Positions 44,037-53,913 of a stretch of DNA of 64,000 nucleotides are shown in pieces. Below the pieces are notes generated by a model. The model was not told the origin of the DNA. It was given only the letters and a program-made list of their open reading frames with translations, and made no database searches. Positions within the stretch are counted from its first letter, which is position 1. Each line of letters begins with the position of its first letter. The stretch spans positions 983,780 through 1,047,779 of the forward strand of contig NZ_LTBL01000001.1 of assembly GCF_018687785.1 (NCBI RefSeq), written 5' to 3'. Source of the DNA: Methanovulcanius yangii. GTDB taxonomy: Archaea > Halobacteriota > Methanomicrobia > Methanomicrobiales > Methanomicrobiaceae. A program made the translations under genes and the position numbers.

Positions 44037-45263
44037 TTATACCAGCATATGGATAACACTGACCAGAACCGCCGCCCCAATGAGATCGATGGTTGCAGTA
44101 ATGACCGGAATTCCGAAATTGTCGGGATCAAGACCGTACCTGAATGAAAGGCCTGCTGTTGCGTAGGCAATACAACTGACAAGGGTCATGACTACGAGCG
44201 CAGCCGCGACCACTGCAACAAGGAGCGAACCGATTTCCGGGGAACCAAGGCCGAGAAAATGTGCCGAAATATAGGCAATCAGTGTAATCAGCGGCATGAT
44301 GATGATCATATAGGCATATGACATGCCAAAATGACGAAATACCTCGCGTTCAGGGACAAGGGTCGGTTCGATCGCACCGGTATGCATGCCCGTTGCAAGA
44401 CGGGAGCAAACGATTCCCCCTATGGAACCGCACATACCGGCAAATGGGGTGATGATGATCAGGAACACCCCATATTCCACGAGCTGATCCAGGTCAAGCG
44501 TATACGTGAGGCCCGCCAGGGTGCCGATGAAGGACAGGAATGCGAGAAGGGGAATTATTTCTCTTCCGATCTCCCGGACCTTTGAATTTCCCACTGCAAC
44601 ATACACAAATGAGAGAGCGGTGAGAATAATGATGCCCAAAAAGAGGCCGCTCCGGACGGCAGGCCCCATCTGGAGCACCACAAGCGTCGTCAGAACGAGC
44701 ATGGGGAGCGTAACAATATCGCCGCTGGTCGTCACCGTCGGTGAAGCAATCATATCGAGATCCAGCCCATACCGGTAACTGATATAGGCCACCACAAGGG
44801 TGATCCCCATTACGATGAGTCCCGAAAGGATACCCGATATCACGGATATTATGACAAAATCAATGACCGAAAGACCCTCAATGCCAAAGAAGAGAGAGAC
44901 CGCCCATGCGATCAGGCCCAGTATGAACGCGATGATGACGGTGACCATGAAGGACGCGCGGAGATTTGCCCCCAGCACCCCGTCACCGGAGAAATCCATA
45001 TCGAATTCTCCCAGGTGCATGGTAGAGGAGAGGCGGGAAGCAAGAACTCCCGAGATACTTCCCCGCATATTGATGGAAGGGGGGACCATAATCATAATCC
45101 CCGGGAGTAAAACAATCAAATCAGAAACGGAGCCGAGATAAATGCCCGCAGCGCTCGCTGCGAATGCGCTGAGAAACAGAGCGACAAATCCTGTGAGAAA
45201 TGCCCGGGAAACGCTCCCTATCCGGACCTGCACATTCCTCACCTTCCCCGGGCATATTTTCAA
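44037..45263 (-). CDS. MgtE-like cation transporter, fused double domain
   Basis: A 408-residue membrane protein with two consecutive MgtE membrane domains of about five helices each. The repeat motif is visible as PGIMIMVPPSINMRGSISG in the first and PFAGMCGSIGGIVCSRLATG in the second. The family (COG1824/SLC41-like) carries Mg2+ or other divalent cations. The cytosolic MgtE N and CBS domains are absent; the downstream PhoU/TrkA-C gene may provide regulation. It overlaps rnz by 4 nt. Confidence 0.85.
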   Translation of the reverse strand: MKICPGKVRNVQVRIGSVSRAFLTGFVALFLSAFAASAAGIYLGSVSDLIVLLPGIMIMVPPSINMRGSISGVLASRLSSTMHLGEFDMDFSGDGVLGANLRASFMVTVIIAFILGLIAWAVSLFFGIEGLSVIDFVIISVISGILSGLIVMGITLVVAYISYRYGLDLDMIASPTVTTSGDIVTLPMLVLTTLVVLQMGPAVRSGLFLGIIILTALSFVYVAVGNSKVREIGREIIPLLAFLSFIGTLAGLTYTLDLDQLVEYGVFLIIITPFAGMCGSIGGIVCSRLATGMHTGAIEPTLVPEREVFRHFGMSYAYMIIIMPLITLIAYISAHFLGLGSPEIGSLLVAVVAAALVVMTLVSCIAYATAGLSFRYGLDPDNFGIPVITATIDLIGAAVLVSVIHMLV

Positions 45264-46207
45264 CTCCTGTAGGTTATCTCAATCATCTCCAGATCATCCG
45301 GAGCGATCACTTTCCCATCATAGTGTTCTTTTGCATCCTCTATATGGGTTTTCGTCCCGGTGTACCGTGAGCTGATGTGAACGAGCGCAAGAAGGTGAGC
45401 TTCTATCTGACGCGCGACGGTCGCCGCTTCGCCGGCGGTTGAATGATAGACGTCCCTTGCACGCTCTGCTCCGGATTCATCATAAGTAGCGTCATGAATG
45501 AGGAGATCCGCACCCTTTGCATATTCTGCCCACCCCCCGACATGCGGACGGGTATCCCCCGTATAGACCAGTTTTCTTCCGGGGCGCGGGGGACCGAGAA
45601 TCTGGTCAGGCGTCACTTCCTTCGTGATGCCTTCCGATTCGATGGTGACCGGTTCCCCGCGCTGGAGGTTCCCGAACAGCGGACCCGGGGGGACACCGAG
45701 ACTGATGGCCTTCTCCCTGTCGAATCTCCCTGGCCGCTCATCCTCTGTCAGGATATACCCCAGACCTAGCGTATTATGGCGGGTTGCAAATGCACGGATC
45801 TGATATCCGTCGAATGAGACGGTCATGCCGTCGGACAGCTCGCGTGGCTGGACGGCAAAGCCGAGGGGGGTTCGAGAGATCCCCTCGACAAAATCCACGA
45901 ACTCATGCACCCAACGAGGCCCGTATATCTTCAACGGTTCCGTACGCCCCATGAACGACATCGTCTGGAGAAGACCGGGTACGCCAAGGTAATGATCGGC
46001 ATGCCAGTGTGTGATAAAGATGGCATCAACGGTGAATCCGGTCCGGGCCCGCATCATCTGCTGCTGTGCACCCTCGCCACAGTCAAAGAGCAGCGTGTCC
46101 GACCCGCGCCGAACCATGATGCAGGAGGGATTCCTGTTGGTCGTGGGAAGTGCTCCTGCGGTGCCGAGAAAATAGACATGGAACGTTTCTCCGGCTATCT
46201 GAACCAC
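45260..46207 (-). CDS. rnz: Ribonuclease Z (tRNA 3' endonuclease)
   Basis: A 315-residue metallo-beta-lactamase nuclease. The core motif is FITHWHADHYLG, preceded by LFDCGEGAQQQMM. Other ligands lie in FATRHNTLGLGY, VYTGDTRP and VHISSRY. It cuts pre-tRNA 3' trailers, needed here because the tRNA genes lack encoded CCA. It overlaps the TIM-barrel gene by 13 nt. Confidence 0.95.
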   Translation of the reverse strand: MVQIAGETFHVYFLGTAGALPTTNRNPSCIMVRRGSDTLLFDCGEGAQQQMMRARTGFTVDAIFITHWHADHYLGVPGLLQTMSFMGRTEPLKIYGPRWVHEFVDFVEGISRTPLGFAVQPRELSDGMTVSFDGYQIRAFATRHNTLGLGYILTEDERPGRFDREKAISLGVPPGPLFGNLQRGEPVTIESEGITKEVTPDQILGPPRPGRKLVYTGDTRPHVGGWAEYAKGADLLIHDATYDESGAERARDVYHSTAGEAATVARQIEAHLLALVHISSRYTGTKTHIEDAKEHYDGKVIAPDDLEMIEITYRS

Positions 46208-46968
46208 CTCTGAAACATCTCAAGGCTCTCTGCCGCTTCGGTAAGATTTCGCCCTTCTACCACACATCTGCCGTCATACTCCTTCCTGACACGGTCTCCG
46301 ACCATTTCCCAGTCAATCGTCCCGGCGCCGAGTGCCAGGTGTTCATCCGAGAACCCGTGGTTGTCATGAATATGCATATGCCCGGCATCTTTAAGATGGG
46401 CAAGAAATGCATCCACCTTTCCAACGGTATTTGCATGTCCGATATCAATGGTTGCCCCGACCCCTTCCACTCCGTCGATCATGCCAAACAGCTCCTCGGG
46501 CATTCTGCACAGGAAATCCGGGATATCGGGCATGTTTTCAAGGCAGACGAGCACACCGTTTTCGATTCCGCATCGGCCGATTTCCCGGAGTGCATCCTTG
46601 TGGAGTTCCCATACGTTCTCCGGGACAAGCCGGCCGTGGGGGGAGATATACCCCGGATGAATGGTGACACGGTCGGTAATCTCACCGGCCTTTTCAACGC
46701 ATGCACACAACTGCCGGACGGATTCCTGATAGATGGGATAGTTCAGGGATCCGATATTGAGATCGGTGAAGGGTGCATGCACGGAAACCTCCAGGGACGT
46801 CGTCTCAATAACCTCGCAGATCCGCCGGAATGCGAGAGGCTCATCAATGCGGTAGTTCCCGTCGGCTGAGATTTCCCAGCCGTCATACCCGCATTCCTCA
46901 ATGCCATAGACCCATTCGATGGATGACCATACCTTCGAAGAGGAGGCAAAATACACTCGGAGTGTCAT
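46195..46968 (-). CDS. Xylose isomerase-like TIM-barrel protein
   Basis: A 257-residue protein of the sugar-phosphate isomerase/epimerase or AP-endonuclease-2 superfamily. Metal-binding strands are visible: VSVHAPFTD, VTIHPGY, VCLENMPDIP, ATIDIGHANT and HMHIHDNHG. The activity is not deducible from sequence. It overlaps UPF0200 by 4 nt and rnz by 13 nt. Confidence 0.85.
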   Translation of the reverse strand: MTLRVYFASSSKVWSSIEWVYGIEECGYDGWEISADGNYRIDEPLAFRRICEVIETTSLEVSVHAPFTDLNIGSLNYPIYQESVRQLCACVEKAGEITDRVTIHPGYISPHGRLVPENVWELHKDALREIGRCGIENGVLVCLENMPDIPDFLCRMPEELFGMIDGVEGVGATIDIGHANTVGKVDAFLAHLKDAGHMHIHDNHGFSDEHLALGAGTIDWEMVGDRVRKEYDGRCVVEGRNLTEAAESLEMFQRWFR

Positions 46969-47513
46969 ATATCTCCCACAATTTCCCGGAGAACGGACCG
47001 GACCCGTATTTCATATTCATGCATCCCGCCGTCATTGGTGACGGAGTAATCCGCCATGAGTATCGCCTCACCGAGACCCCAGCCGAGTTCTCGCTCGTCG
47101 CGGTTCGTCAGCTCATCAACACTGATGATGTCATCCTCCCGCCCCCGGCACCGGATGCGCTCTATTCTCAGGTCAAAGGGGGACTCGACGGCGACGAGAT
47201 GAAATTCACCAAAATGCTCCCGGAACCGGACGACCTCCGCATCACTCCGGATACCATCCACAAGCACAACCCCTGCCGCTGTTTCCTCGATGAACGGGAT
47301 ACTCAGTGTTGCAAGAGCATCTCTTCCGTATTCCTGCCGAAGTTCTCCGGATATCCTCCCCATCGTCTCATCGGTCAGCGGAAGACCGCGTCGCCGGACC
47401 TCCCTGCGGACAACATCCCCCATCACCACCACAGGTATCCCGAGATCCCCGGCAACTCTGGAAAATTCGCCCTTGCCGGTAGCAGGCAATCCAACCACAC
47501 CAATTACTTTCAT
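46965..47513 (-). CDS. UPF0200 P-loop kinase-like protein
   Basis: A 182-residue nucleoside/dephospho-CoA kinase-like protein of the archaeal UPF0200 family. The P-loop is VVGLPATGKGEFS; VVMGDVVRREVRRRGL and VLVDGIRSDAEV follow. It probably phosphorylates a small molecule; whether it is dephospho-CoA kinase is unproven. Confidence 0.85.
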   Translation of the reverse strand: MKVIGVVGLPATGKGEFSRVAGDLGIPVVVMGDVVRREVRRRGLPLTDETMGRISGELRQEYGRDALATLSIPFIEETAAGVVLVDGIRSDAEVVRFREHFGEFHLVAVESPFDLRIERIRCRGREDDIISVDELTNRDERELGWGLGEAILMADYSVTNDGGMHEYEIRVRSVLREIVGDI

Positions 47514-47547
47514 ATCTTACATTCCCCTGCACCCGGGTGCATATATC

Positions 47548-48309
47548 CTAATAATTTCTCCGTGCCTGGAGAATATCAGTCAGTACTATCGAATCGGCGA
47601 TAATAATCCGGTTGTCGACATAGCCGACCTCACCGTCCTCACGCGTCCGAATCTTCACAGGCCTGCGCAGTTTATCGGCAATCTTCTTCAGTTCTTCGAA
47701 TTTCAGTGGCGGAATGTTCCCTTCAACCCCCTGGTTGAGCACGAGATCGTGATCTCCTATCTCCTTTGCAATATGATACACATCGTCTTCCCTGCCCGGA
47801 AACAGGGTAACAACAACCTGGAATTCCTCCAGCCTGCCGTCATCGTTTGCCTCCATGCAGAGGGTCAGGGACTCACGCACATGCGCAGTCACTTCCGCCC
47901 CTACACGAAACAGGTGCGGATAGTGCTCCCATCTCGTCTTGATATCAAGATGCACAAGATCGAGGAGACCACGTTCAATCAATGCACGAAGGGTCACGGG
48001 AAATACCCCGTTGGTCTGGACACCGACTTTGAGACCCATTGTACGGCACCCATCGGCAAGGGCAATGAGGGCATTCTTCTGCATGGTCGGTTCTCCGCCT
48101 GAAAAGATGACCCCTGAGATGACCATCCGGGACGAACGAATCATATCGAGCACTTCCTCCGTATCACGGAAATCCTGACCGGATTGCAGGGGCAGGTTAT
48201 GGCAATAGTGACACCGCACAGGGCACCCTCTCAGAAATACTGTACAGACCGATCTTCCACGCCAGTCTACCGTGCTTACCGGAACAAATCCGCCAAAATT
48301 CACTTCCAA
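47548..48309 (-). CDS. Radical SAM activating enzyme (anaerobic NrdG/PflA-like)
   Basis: A 253-residue radical SAM protein. The cluster motif is CPVRCHYCHN (CxxxCxxC). It also has IFSGGEPTMQKNA and LDIKTRWEHYP. It resembles activases of anaerobic ribonucleotide reductase (COG1180 type), although no nrdD is adjacent. It is the first gene in the minus-strand run ending at 40929. Confidence 0.88.
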   Translation of the reverse strand: MEVNFGGFVPVSTVDWRGRSVCTVFLRGCPVRCHYCHNLPLQSGQDFRDTEEVLDMIRSSRMVISGVIFSGGEPTMQKNALIALADGCRTMGLKVGVQTNGVFPVTLRALIERGLLDLVHLDIKTRWEHYPHLFRVGAEVTAHVRESLTLCMEANDDGRLEEFQVVVTLFPGREDDVYHIAKEIGDHDLVLNQGVEGNIPPLKFEELKKIADKLRRPVKIRTREDGEVGYVDNRIIIADSIVLTDILQARRNY

Positions 48310-48440
48310 AAAACCACCGATCTACTCTGATAACTTGGAGGCGGAATAACTTGAAAGTTTCAATTGAACCTGAATCCCGGTTTCACCGTCACCATCATTT
48401 ATTGGAGGAGAAGGAAAAACCCTATGAGAAGGAAGCTGAC

Positions 48441-49067
48441 GTGAAAACGGTTGTTGCACTTACCTCTATGGAGAATCTTCGGGATGCAGCCTTCAGCGGT
48501 GCGGATCTGATTGAACTGCGGATCGATCTATTCGGGATCACTCCCGAAGACATTGCTGCGGTGGACTATCCCCTCCCCGAGCTGATTGTCACTCTGCGAA
48601 GCAAGGATGAGGGGGGGCGTTTCGAGGGAGGCGGCGAAGAATGGATGGCGGCAATATCGGTATGGACGGATACGGCAGCATATATCGATGTCGAACGGTG
48701 CTTCCGGCAGTTCGCCGACGACCTGAGAGTGACCGGACCCGTAAAAATCATTGCTTCGGCCCATCTCACGGGCACTCCTGACCCACAGGAGCTCTCATCC
48801 CTTGAACATGACCTCAGGGAGTTCGGGGATGTACCCAAGATAATTGTCACCCCGAGCTCGCATGAAGATGTTCTCTCTCTTCTCGCGTTCACGCTGGATG
48901 CACCAAAGCCGATATGTACCGGAGCAATGGGTGAAGGATACAGGTATGCGAGGGCGATGGTGGCGCTCTTCGGATCCGATCTTATCTACTGCCATTTTGG
49001 CACACCCACGGCACCCGGACAGTATCATATCAATACAATGAAGAGGCTCCTGGAGGATCTTTCCTGA
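48441..49067 (+). CDS. aroD: 3-dehydroquinate dehydratase, type I
   Basis: A 208-residue type I enzyme of the shikimate pathway. ADLIELRID matches the substrate-binding strand. SAHLTGTPDPQ holds the catalytic His region and PKIIVTPSSHEDVL the Schiff-base Lys. TGAMGEGYRYARA is the C-terminal loop. I use GTG 48441 (VKTVVALTSM), because family members begin there. The frame is open upstream from a TTG at 48351. Its stop overlaps a small ORF start (TGATG). Confidence 0.88.
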   Translation: MKTVVALTSMENLRDAAFSGADLIELRIDLFGITPEDIAAVDYPLPELIVTLRSKDEGGRFEGGGEEWMAAISVWTDTAAYIDVERCFRQFADDLRVTGPVKIIASAHLTGTPDPQELSSLEHDLREFGDVPKIIVTPSSHEDVLSLLAFTLDAPKPICTGAMGEGYRYARAMVALFGSDLIYCHFGTPTAPGQYHINTMKRLLEDLS

Positions 49068-49207
49068 TGTCCCCCGACATCCCTCCCTCCTTCAGGCCGG
49101 ACTATCTGAAGAGACCGGGACATACGGGAAAACCGATGAAGCACACCCCGTTTTCTGCCACACAGAGATTCTTTTTGCCACACTGCCACCGAGGATACGG
49201 CCGATGA
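49067..49207 (+). CDS. Possible 46-residue coupled small protein
   Basis: An open frame whose ATG overlaps the aroD stop (TGATG) and whose TGA overlaps the 5-FCL start (ATGA). The product is basic and Pro/His-rich, beginning MSPDIPPSFRPDYLKRPG. No family is recognised. Exact coupling at both ends argues for translation; composition alone is not convincing. It is too short for confident calling. Confidence 0.35.
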   Translation: MSPDIPPSFRPDYLKRPGHTGKPMKHTPFSATQRFFLPHCHRGYGR

Positions 49208-49782
49208 TGACAAAACACGATGAAAAGGAACAACTGCGCTCTGCCTGCAGGGCCCGCAGGGATGCTCTCCCGGAGATCGAACGAACCCGTATGAGCGAAG
49301 CAATCACCAAACGCGTGCTCGCCCTGGTCGGCCCCCATGCTACGGTCATGGCCTATGCCTCAAAAGAGCCCGAAGTCGAAACAATGCCCCTCCTCTGCTC
49401 CCTTATCAGGCAGGGAAAACATCTTGTTCTCCCCATCATTCAGAGAGAAGATCGGACCCTTCGCCTTTCATATGTCCGTTCACCGGACGCTCTATCGCCA
49501 TCCACATTTGGTGTTCCCGAGCCTGTCGAATGCGAGGAACCCGCCGAGGCGGCCTCACTTGACATCATCATTGTTCCGCTCATCGGGTTCGACAGGGAGG
49601 GAAACAGGATCGGGTATGGAGCAGGATATTATGACCGGTTCTTCTCCGCCCATCCACATATCCCCTCCGTCGGCGTAGCATTTTCAGTACAGGAATGTCC
49701 CCACATACCGGCCGAACGCTTCGATCACCGCCTCGACTACATTGTAACAGAACAGGAAATCATCAAAATACGTGAAATATGA
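49204..49782 (+). CDS. 5-formyltetrahydrofolate cyclo-ligase family protein
   Basis: A 192-residue enzyme. The N-terminal KEQLRSACRARRDAL, the central VPLIGFDREGNRIGYGAGYY and C-terminal HRLDYIVTE match 5-FCL/MTHFS. It converts 5-formyl- to 5,10-methenyl-folate. Because methanogens use H4MPT instead of folate as their main C1 carrier, the physiological substrate may be an analogue (inference). Region 49783-49945 is a promoter region only. Confidence 0.88.
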   Translation: MMTKHDEKEQLRSACRARRDALPEIERTRMSEAITKRVLALVGPHATVMAYASKEPEVETMPLLCSLIRQGKHLVLPIIQREDRTLRLSYVRSPDALSPSTFGVPEPVECEEPAEAASLDIIIVPLIGFDREGNRIGYGAGYYDRFFSAHPHIPSVGVAFSVQECPHIPAERFDHRLDYIVTEQEIIKIREI

Positions 49783-49945
49783 GATATTCAGCGCAAAAAA
49801 CGCCCATATCACATTTCAAACCTCATCTTTTACCCGCCGTCATCCCTGCAGGAATTGAATTCATTGATAATCCCCATCCAGAGTAAGACATAAATACAGT
49901 TAGACATTTACTATAGGTGAATATAACACTTGGAGGTTATTGTAA

Positions 49946-52420
49946 ATGTCATCACCCACATCACTTGAAGTTACTGTAAAAGAAGCCGCACATGAGGATG
50001 CCGGGAGGGGAATTGCCCGTCTTTCAACGGACATCATGGCCGCCCTCGGCCTGAGAAGCGGTGATGTTATTGAGATTGACGGCCGGGAGAAAGCGGCGGC
50101 GATAGTGTGGCCGGGATTCGGGGAAGACCGGGGACGCGGAATTCTTCGGATTGACGGAAACATCAGGAGCAATGCACGCGTAGGAATCGATGAGAAGGTC
50201 ACGGTCTCACGTGCTGAGGTCAGGGAAGCAACCAAACTGATCATCCAGCCGACCCACCCCGTACGGCTGAGCGGGTTCGAACAGAGTTTTGCCCGCCTTG
50301 TAGAAGGGCGCCCGGTGGTGGAGGGACAGCAGTTCCGGGTGGCACTCCTGGGAACGACACTGACTTTTGTCATCACCAAACTCTCCCCAAAAGGTGTCGC
50401 AGTCGTCACCCGCAATACAGAGATAGAACTCAGGGAAGAGGTGTACAAACCGGAAGAAGCCAAGAAAAAGGGCAAGGAACTTCCGGATGTACATTACGAG
50501 GATATTGGAGGTCTGGGCCGCGAACTCGATCAGGTAAGAGAGATGATCGAACTCCCCCTCAGGCACCCGGAGATATTCGATCGGCTGGGGATAGAGCCAC
50601 CAAAGGGCGTACTCCTCTATGGGCCTCCGGGGACGGGGAAGACCCTCATCGCAAAGGCGGTGGCAAACGAGGTCGATGCCCACTTCATCACCCTCTCCGG
50701 GCCCGAGATCATGAGCAAATACTACGGAGAGTCCGAAGGAAAGCTCAGGGAGGTCTTCGAGGAGGCGCAGGAGAATGCACCAACCATCATTTTCATCGAT
50801 GAAATCGACTCCATCGCACCAAAACGCTCGGAGACGAAAGGGGAAGTGGAACAGCGGATCGTCGCCCAGCTCCTTTCCCTCATGGATGGCCTGAAGGGGC
50901 GCGGAGAGGTCATCGTCATCGCGGCCACGAACATTCCTGACAGCATTGACCCGGCGCTGCGCAGGGGAGGGAGGTTTGACCGCGAGATCGAGATCGGCAT
51001 TCCTGATAAGAAAGGCAGGCTGGAGATCTTCCAGGTCCACACCCGTGGGGTTCCTCTTGACTTCGAGAAGATCCCGCTCACCGATGAAGATCGCGCCGGC
51101 CGCGAACAGGGTGAAGGAGGTGAAGAAAAGGAACTGAAACGGAAGAAGTTCCTTGAACCATACGCTGCAAGCACCCACGGATTTGTGGGGGCGGATATCG
51201 CACTCCTGGTAAAGGAGGCGGCAATGCATGCACTCAGGGAGAGCATTCAGGGGCTGAACCTTGATGAGGAGATCCCCCTTGATGTCATCGAGGACCTCAA
51301 AGTGACCAAGGCGAACTTTGATGCGGCACTTGCGAGCGTAGAGCCTTCAGCAATGCGTGAGGTCCTCGTCGAGGTTCCGGATGTCACATGGGATGACGTC
51401 GGGGGACTCGAAGATGTCAAGGAGGAACTTACCGAGGCCGTTGAATGGCCCCTGAAGTATCCCGAGGTCTTTGACCGTCTCCACACCAAACCTCCGTCCG
51501 GCATCCTTCTCTTCGGCCCCCCGGGTACCGGCAAGACGCTCCTCGCAAAGGCTGTCGCAAACCAGAGCGAATGCAACTTCATCTCGGTGAAAGGCCCGGA
51601 ACTCCTCTCGAAATGGGTGGGAGAATCAGAAAAAGGTGTCAGGGACATCTTCAGGAAGGCACGTCAGGCAGCGCCCTCGATCATCTTCTTCGACGAGATC
51701 GACTCACTCCTTCCGAAGAGAGGAAGCTATGAAGGCTCATCACACGTGACAGAGAGCGTGGTCTCCCAGATCCTGACCGAGATCGACGGACTGGAGGAAC
51801 TCTCGAATGTTACCATCCTGGGCGCAACCAACCGTCCGGACATGCTTGACGAGGCCATGATGAGGCCGGGACGCTTTGACCGTGTCATCTACGTACCTCC
51901 CCCCGATGCCGAGGCACGGCGGAAGATCTTCGGCGTCTACCTCAGCGATGCCGAAAGCATCCTCACCGGGGATATCAACGTGGAAGATCTGGTTGCAAAG
52001 ACCGATGGGTATGTCGGAGCAGATATCGAGGCTTTGGTCCGCGAGGCAAAACTTGGTGCAATGCGTGAATTCATCGCCATGATGACTGGAAAGAACCCAC
52101 AGGAGTGGAACGAGGCGCTCACCAACGTCCGGGTTACCCGGGCACACTTTGATAAGGCCCTGAAGAAGGTGACGCCCTCTCTCGACCGCGAGGCGGTCGA
52201 GAGGAGCGAACACAGGGCGTGGCCATTCCTTTTCAACGAGGAAGAACGAGGTATTCTTGAAAAGGCAGCCTCCGTCCTCACCCGTGCGGGATTCGGGCAT
52301 GAAGACGATGCAGCCGTTCAGACCGGCGAGAAAGAACTTAGGGGAGCAACCTTCGGCGCACAGAAAAACTTTGAAGAGATACGGAAGAAAACAGCAGACC
52401 TGGAGGAGTTGCTCACCTGA
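49946..52420 (+). CDS. CDC48/VCP-type AAA+ ATPase
   Basis: An 824-residue unfoldase with an N-domain (about 1-185) and two AAA domains. D1 has [13 protein letters not shown] (about 225) and [15 protein letters not shown]2 has [18 protein letters not shown] (about 524) and [14 protein letters not shown]. Arginine fingers lie in [11 protein letters not shown] and [12 protein letters not shown]1 carries a charged insertion (residues about 375-410, [17 protein letters not shown]) absent from standard VAT. The start is supported by GGAGGT at 49932-49937, 8 nt upstream; a TATA box lies near 49890. Confidence 0.97.
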   Translation: MSSPTSLEVTVKEAAHEDAGRGIARLSTDIMAALGLRSGDVIEIDGREKAAAIVWPGFGEDRGRGILRIDGNIRSNARVGIDEKVTVSRAEVREATKLIIQPTHPVRLSGFEQSFARLVEGRPVVEGQQFRVALLGTTLTFVITKLSPKGVAVVTRNTEIELREEVYKPEEAKKKGKELPDVHYEDIGGLGRELDQVREMIELPLRHPEIFDRLGIEPPKGVLLYGPPGTGKTLIAKAVANEVDAHFITLSGPEIMSKYYGESEGKLREVFEEAQENAPTIIFIDEIDSIAPKRSETKGEVEQRIVAQLLSLMDGLKGRGEVIVIAATNIPDSIDPALRRGGRFDREIEIGIPDKKGRLEIFQVHTRGVPLDFEKIPLTDEDRAGREQGEGGEEKELKRKKFLEPYAASTHGFVGADIALLVKEAAMHALRESIQGLNLDEEIPLDVIEDLKVTKANFDAALASVEPSAMREVLVEVPDVTWDDVGGLEDVKEELTEAVEWPLKYPEVFDRLHTKPPSGILLFGPPGTGKTLLAKAVANQSECNFISVKGPELLSKWVGESEKGVRDIFRKARQAAPSIIFFDEIDSLLPKRGSYEGSSHVTESVVSQILTEIDGLEELSNVTILGATNRPDMLDEAMMRPGRFDRVIYVPPPDAEARRKIFGVYLSDAESILTGDINVEDLVAKTDGYVGADIEALVREAKLGAMREFIAMMTGKNPQEWNEALTNVRVTRAHFDKALKKVTPSLDREAVERSEHRAWPFLFNEEERGILEKAASVLTRAGFGHEDDAAVQTGEKELRGATFGAQKNFEEIRKKTADLEELLT

Positions 52421-52429
52421 ACAATCCGG

Positions 52430-52853
52430 ATGAGAACAGACACACCCGACGACTATAACAGGGATTTTACCGAGGCAATCAGAAAATTCCTGGAAGAGGT
52501 GATGCAGAAAGGTGGCATCCCGCCTGCCGGCCTCTCCATCACTTTTACCCGCCCGGGGACACCGGAAGGTGCCGGAAGAGGGCTCTGCGCCCCTCGACCG
52601 GTGCTCCGAACCGGAGACCGGGATATTCGACACACCGGGGAACCGCTACATCACCATCGAACTCCCCGGCATTGATCACGAAGACATCCGCTTTGCCGTC
52701 GATGGATCCGAGCTTCATATTGCCGCAGACGGACGGGAGATGATGTTCCGGAATATCATCCCGCTCGACGGTATGGAACCGGACAGCCTCCGGTACACCT
52801 TCAGGAACGGCATTCCGGAGTTTTCACTACGGAATATCTCCGGAAAAGCCTGA
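52430..52853 (+). pseudogene. Hsp20/alpha-crystallin-like gene, frameshifted
   Basis: The N-terminal half is in one frame (MRTDTPDDYNRDFTEAIRK, about 45 residues). The C-terminal half (YITIELPGIDHEDI, then the RNGIPEFSLRN strand) is in another. The switch lies near 52555-52580, around a GC-rich stretch (cccggggac). A single extra base would restore one frame of about 140 residues. This may be a true mutation, a sequencing error or, less likely, programmed frameshifting. The C-terminal part might alternatively be translated alone from an internal GTG. It lies 9 nt after cdc48, a chaperone context. Confidence 0.65.
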
Positions 52854-52947
52854 GTGAACGCCGGAAAAACCCGGATAATTCTGGATTTTTTCCCCGTGCA
52901 GCGTATGAAAGGATAGTTTGATAATCTGTCGCGGTTACTGGATTACC

Positions 52948-53847
52948 ATGACGACCCTGCGGCAGTATCTGGACAGCACGGCGTGTGAAGAACCACTCAG
53001 GGACCTCATCGAACTGATTGCCTACCAGGCAATCCCTATTCGTGAAGCGTTCATCGAGAATCAGTCCTACGCCGGTACAGAGAATGTTTATGGAGAAGAA
53101 CAGGCCGCGATGGATACCTGGGCTGACCAGCACCTCATCGGTGTCCTTGGCGAATCAGGAATGGTAAAGGCAATTGCATCCGAAGAGCAGGAAGATATTG
53201 TTCTCTTTCCCGATGCAATGGGCGATTATTCCGTTGTGATGGACCCACTGGACGGCTCATCGCTTATTCAGGTCAATCTGGCCGTAGGAACCATCATCGG
53301 CATATATCCCGGTGGCAATGCCCTGAAGAAGGGAGAGGAGCTTACTGCCGCGCTCTATATGCTCTATGGCCCTCTGACCGTCCTGACCCTTACCGTAGGC
53401 GAGGGGGTCTGCACGTTTGCCCTGAACAAGGAAGGAATATATGTCCTCATGGAAAAGGACATCCGCATGCCCGAAGGAAAGCTCTACGGCACCGGAGGAC
53501 TGAAAAACGAATGGCCGCAGGAACATATGGATTTCATCTCCCTTTGCGAACAGCTGGGAGGGAAGATCCGATATTCTGGATCATTTGTCGCAGATTTTCA
53601 CCAGATCCTCAAATACGGCGGCATATACTGTTACCCCGCTCTCAACGGCAAACCCACGGGAAAGCTCAGGCTGGTCTATGAAGCAAATCCCATTGGCTTT
53701 ATTGCAGCCCAGGCGGGAGGGGCGATCACGGATGGCAGGCGTAACCTTCTGGAAGTACAGCCGGAGAAGCCGGACCACAGAACACCAATATATGTCGGCA
53801 GCAGGAGAATGATCGATCTTGTGCAGTCGTGCATGAAATCCCTCTGA
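52948..53847 (+). CDS. fbp: Fructose-1,6-bisphosphatase, class I
   Basis: A 299-residue enzyme. MDPLDGSSLIQVN and VGTIIGIYPGG form the metal/phosphate site; YSGSFVADFHQIL, GGIYCYPAL and GKLRLVYEANPIGFI complete it. It provides gluconeogenic fructose-6-phosphate. ATG 52948 (MTTLRQYL) fits family starts; the track upstream is less likely. Confidence 0.94.
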   Translation: MTTLRQYLDSTACEEPLRDLIELIAYQAIPIREAFIENQSYAGTENVYGEEQAAMDTWADQHLIGVLGESGMVKAIASEEQEDIVLFPDAMGDYSVVMDPLDGSSLIQVNLAVGTIIGIYPGGNALKKGEELTAALYMLYGPLTVLTLTVGEGVCTFALNKEGIYVLMEKDIRMPEGKLYGTGGLKNEWPQEHMDFISLCEQLGGKIRYSGSFVADFHQILKYGGIYCYPALNGKPTGKLRLVYEANPIGFIAAQAGGAITDGRRNLLEVQPEKPDHRTPIYVGSRRMIDLVQSCMKSL

Positions 53848-53913
53848 GGCTCCATGCCCCGGGAAGTGCGAGAGAAAAAACCTTAATTATCTTTTAACAC
53901 CACATAACAGAAG

